DNA of 15,365 nt from Verrucomicrobiota bacterium (GTDB lineage: Bacteria; Verrucomicrobiota; Verrucomicrobiia; Chthoniobacterales; UBA10450): NCBI GenBank assembly GCA_003218735.1, contig QHOJ01000009.1, positions 1 through 15,365 on the forward strand, read 5' to 3'. Under the pieces are notes generated by a model. That model was given only the letters and a program-made list of their open reading frames with translations. It did no database searches and was not told where the DNA came from. The first letter of the stretch is position 1. Every line of letters starts with the position of its first letter. This document shows positions 13,834 to 15,365 of the stretch, piece after piece. Made by a program: the position numbers and the translations under genes.

Positions 13834-14640
13834 ATGAATCCGCGACTAATTTCGATTCTGGCCTGCCCTCAATGCAGCAACGCTCTTTATTCGGAGCGCG
13901 GTCGGCTAACGTGCGAAAATTGCGCAGGCTCTTTTGAGATGCGCGATCAAACTGCCCTCTTTTTGCCGGAACCCGTGCAGATTGTTCCGGCAGAACACAA
14001 GAGCAATCCACTCGGCGTTGAGTACGAAACGATTCTTCGCGAAGGCAAAAAGTTTGTCTTAAACATCGGCGCTGGCGCGACCGCGACGCGATATTCGAAT
14101 TGCATCGAATTCGAGCGTAAGATCTTTCGCCACACTGACGTCGTCGGCGATGCGCATTGCCTTCCGTTTCGTGATGGAATTTTCGACTGCGTTTTTGCGT
14201 TCAACGTTTTCGAACATCTGGAGAATCCGCGCCGCGTTGCGACCGAAATTTTGCGTGTCTTGAAACAAGGCGGTTCACTGGTGATCCACACAGCTTTCCT
14301 GCAACCGCTCCACGAAGCACCATTTCATTTTTACAACGCGACCGAACATGGCGTGCGCTCTTGGTTCAAGGATTTCTACGTGGAAAAATGCCACGTGAGC
14401 CCAAACTTTACCGCGCCATTCATGCTCGCGTTCCTGCTCAACCAGGTTCTGGAATCGGTCGGAGCGAGCTGCGGAAAGGAAGCGCGCGAAGCGGCGGGTC
14501 AAACCACGTTGCGGGAATGGGCGGATTTGTGGACCGATCGCTCAAAAGTGCCGGCGGTCTTCCAAGAGCTGCAAAGCTTGCCTAACGAATTCCAGAGTGG
14601 GATCAGTGCCGGCTTTGAGCTCGTCGCGCGCAAGCCCTAA
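13834..14640 (+). CDS. SAM-dependent methyltransferase with N-terminal zinc-ribbon-like (Trm112-type) segment
   Basis: The product has 268 residues. Residues 1-45 hold ILACPQC (C11, C14) and LTCENC (C27, C30) with a final LFLP, the pattern of a Trm112-like zinc-binding segment. It is followed by a class I methyltransferase: VLNIGAGAT (75-83, motif I), DAHCLPF (106-112), FDCVFAFNVFEHLENP (117-132, motif IV), and RVLKQGGSLVIHT (141-153). Zinc-ribbon plus methyltransferase proteins of this type are common in surface-polysaccharide clusters, acting on sugars or lipid-linked intermediates; the substrate here is unknown. I chose ATG 13834; the frame is open to 13744 but that part has no family resemblance. 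No good ribosome-binding site is visible. It diverges from the glycosyltransferase remnant. Confidence 0.88.
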   Translation: MNPRLISILACPQCSNALYSERGRLTCENCAGSFEMRDQTALFLPEPVQIVPAEHKSNPLGVEYETILREGKKFVLNIGAGATATRYSNCIEFERKIFRHTDVVGDAHCLPFRDGIFDCVFAFNVFEHLENPRRVATEILRVLKQGGSLVIHTAFLQPLHEAPFHFYNATEHGVRSWFKDFYVEKCHVSPNFTAPFMLAFLLNQVLESVGASCGKEAREAAGQTTLREWADLWTDRSKVPAVFQELQSLPNEFQSGISAGFELVARKP

Positions 14641-14658
14641 GCGCAGGCTGCGCCAGCC
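14641..14658 (+). other. Two mutually exclusive small hairpins after the methyltransferase
   Basis: GCGCA/TGCGC (14641-14653) and GGCTG/CAGCC (14646-14658) overlap directly behind the stop codon. Each has a 5-bp stem and a 3-base loop. Without a T run they are poor terminators; they sit in the 85-base gap between convergent genes, where nothing else was seen. Confidence 0.25.
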
Positions 14659-14725
14659 GATCCGGGGTGCGCAAGCGGGAAGATGGACAGCTCAATGTTT
14701 TTGCGCGGGAAATCCTGCAGTAGAA

Positions 14726-15365
14726 TTAGTAGCCGCTGGTGTGCAGGATTACTTTGCCATCGCTGATTTCTCCGCCCGTTACGCCATACTGGCTGGCATA
14801 TTTGATCACGTAACTTCGCAGCGATTGTCCGACTCCGAGTAATCGCCAGTCCAGCACACCGGTGGGGAGACTGTGACCGTTGATTGTCACCGCGCTCAGC
14901 TGCACGTTGTTCGCGTTGGTTCCCGGCGGTGCTACCATCGTGACAGATGCGTTCAAATACCGATCGCCCAGACCAAATGCATTTCGAAATGGAAGGTCGA
15001 ATCTTTTCAGCGGAATGGACAACTGGACCTGCCCGACATTGCCGTCGATGCGAACAAAGGCCGTGCCACGCGATTTTCGATTGGCCGCGATCAACGCATT
15101 GATGTCTCCGGCGGTGAACTCCGCTCCGGTTTGCTGGTGAGCGCGCGCCGATGACTTGATCGTATCCAGGCGCTCGCGAACCGTGACGCTCGTTTCGCTC
15201 AGGGTGGCCGCGCTTGCTTCCCCAAGCGTGACGGCGCCGGGTACGGAAGCTTCGGGGATCGGTGCAGGTTTATCGGAAAGATAGATGTGACGGAGACTCA
15301 AAAAAATTCCGCCGATCCCTGCCGCGACGAGTAAGATTCCGAATGCGATGAGGATGAGGCAACCA
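14726..15365 (-). CDS. Membrane-anchored protein of unknown function, N-terminus beyond window edge
   Basis: The frame is open from the right edge to the TAA at 14726, giving 212 visible residues. Codons between 15364 and 15302 read GCLILIAFGILLVAAGIGG followed by IFL, a strong transmembrane helix. The true start is therefore probably just outside the window and not at the TTG at 15301. After a linker rich in Pro, Ala, Ser and Thr come LDTIKSSARAHQQTGAEFTA, DINALIAANRK, then beta-strand-rich sequence (VRIDGNVGQVQLSIPL, LNASVTMVAPP, VQLSAVTINGHSLP) and a C-terminal GGEISDGKVILHTSGY. An anchored helix plus a FTAxDINALIA-like helix and beta-sheet recalls YpmS/DUF2140-type or LEA-like extracytoplasmic proteins, but this resemblance is weak. 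Function unknown. Confidence 0.7.
   Translation of the reverse strand, partial: GCLILIAFGILLVAAGIGGIFLSLRHIYLSDKPAPIPEASVPGAVTLGEASAATLSETSVTVRERLDTIKSSARAHQQTGAEFTAGDINALIAANRKSRGTAFVRIDGNVGQVQLSIPLKRFDLPFRNAFGLGDRYLNASVTMVAPPGTNANNVQLSAVTINGHSLPTGVLDWRLLGVGQSLRSYVIKYASQYGVTGGEISDGKVILHTSGY

Noticed and set aside
13610..14011. Minus-strand 133-codon frame as an independent gene
   Set aside because: Only its WTGDGAFFKKS part has meaning, as the upstream half of the broken glycosyltransferase; the rest lies antisense to the zinc-ribbon methyltransferase.
1..15365. Search for CRISPR arrays, tRNA/rRNA genes, insertion sequences, integrases, toxin-antitoxin or defence genes
   Set aside because: No regularly spaced repeats, cloverleaf-like sequence, transposase motifs or terminal inverted repeats were seen by eye; small features could have been missed without software.

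Overview
The window looks like chromosomal DNA of a Verrucomicrobiota-type bacterium, probably from the Chthoniobacterales/Spartobacteria side. This is an inference. It rests on the moderate-to-high GC content, a small lipoprotein ending in a GFPPGTEV...PYTDKIFLVP pattern that I associate with that phylum, a free-standing bacterial SWIB-domain protein, and an aroA-cmk-plsC order. No rRNA, tRNA, CRISPR array, insertion sequence or phage gene was found. Most of the window is housekeeping or ordinary accessory metabolism.

Layout. (1) 1-2502, minus strand: aroA, cmk and a plsC cut by the window edge, transcribed in that order. They cover chorismate synthesis, CMP phosphorylation and phospholipid acylation. 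(2) 2658-2933, minus strand: a small lipoprotein. (3) 3173-6256, plus strand: a response regulator fused to a PP2C/SpoIIE-type phosphatase, a SWIB-domain protein with a strong hairpin behind it, a thioredoxin-fold lipoprotein, and a secreted NodB-type polysaccharide deacetylase. (4) 6307-7140, minus strand: a secreted protein of unknown role with an RlpA/double-psi-barrel-like stretch. (5) 7259-11784, minus strand: a likely transcription unit of SBP56-family protein, multi-pass membrane protein, panC and nadB. panC and nadB overlap by 4 bases, and a strong intrinsic terminator follows nadB. (6) 11903-13790, minus strand: a damaged stretch with a frameshifted SAM methyltransferase, an intact RmlC-like cupin, and a 5'-truncated, frameshifted family-2 glycosyltransferase. 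(7) 13834-14640, plus strand: a second methyltransferase with an N-terminal zinc-ribbon-like segment. (8) 14726-15365, minus strand: a membrane-anchored protein of unknown function that runs off the right edge.

How they work together. aroA-cmk-plsC and panC-nadB are anabolic units; the latter serves pantothenate and NAD synthesis. The deacetylase, thioredoxin lipoprotein, double-psi-barrel-like protein and terminal anchored protein all act outside the cytoplasmic membrane. The cupin, glycosyltransferase remnant and two methyltransferases look like the edge of a surface-glycan or cell-envelope cluster that is degrading, or that carries sequence errors.

I found no convincing novel multi-gene system. 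The most interesting observation is that both broken genes are broken at a point where the same bases make family-like protein sense in two frames. That is the footprint expected if one copy of a short direct repeat was lost, by replication slippage or by assembly collapse. In the glycosyltransferase the inferred lost unit is exactly 16 bases.
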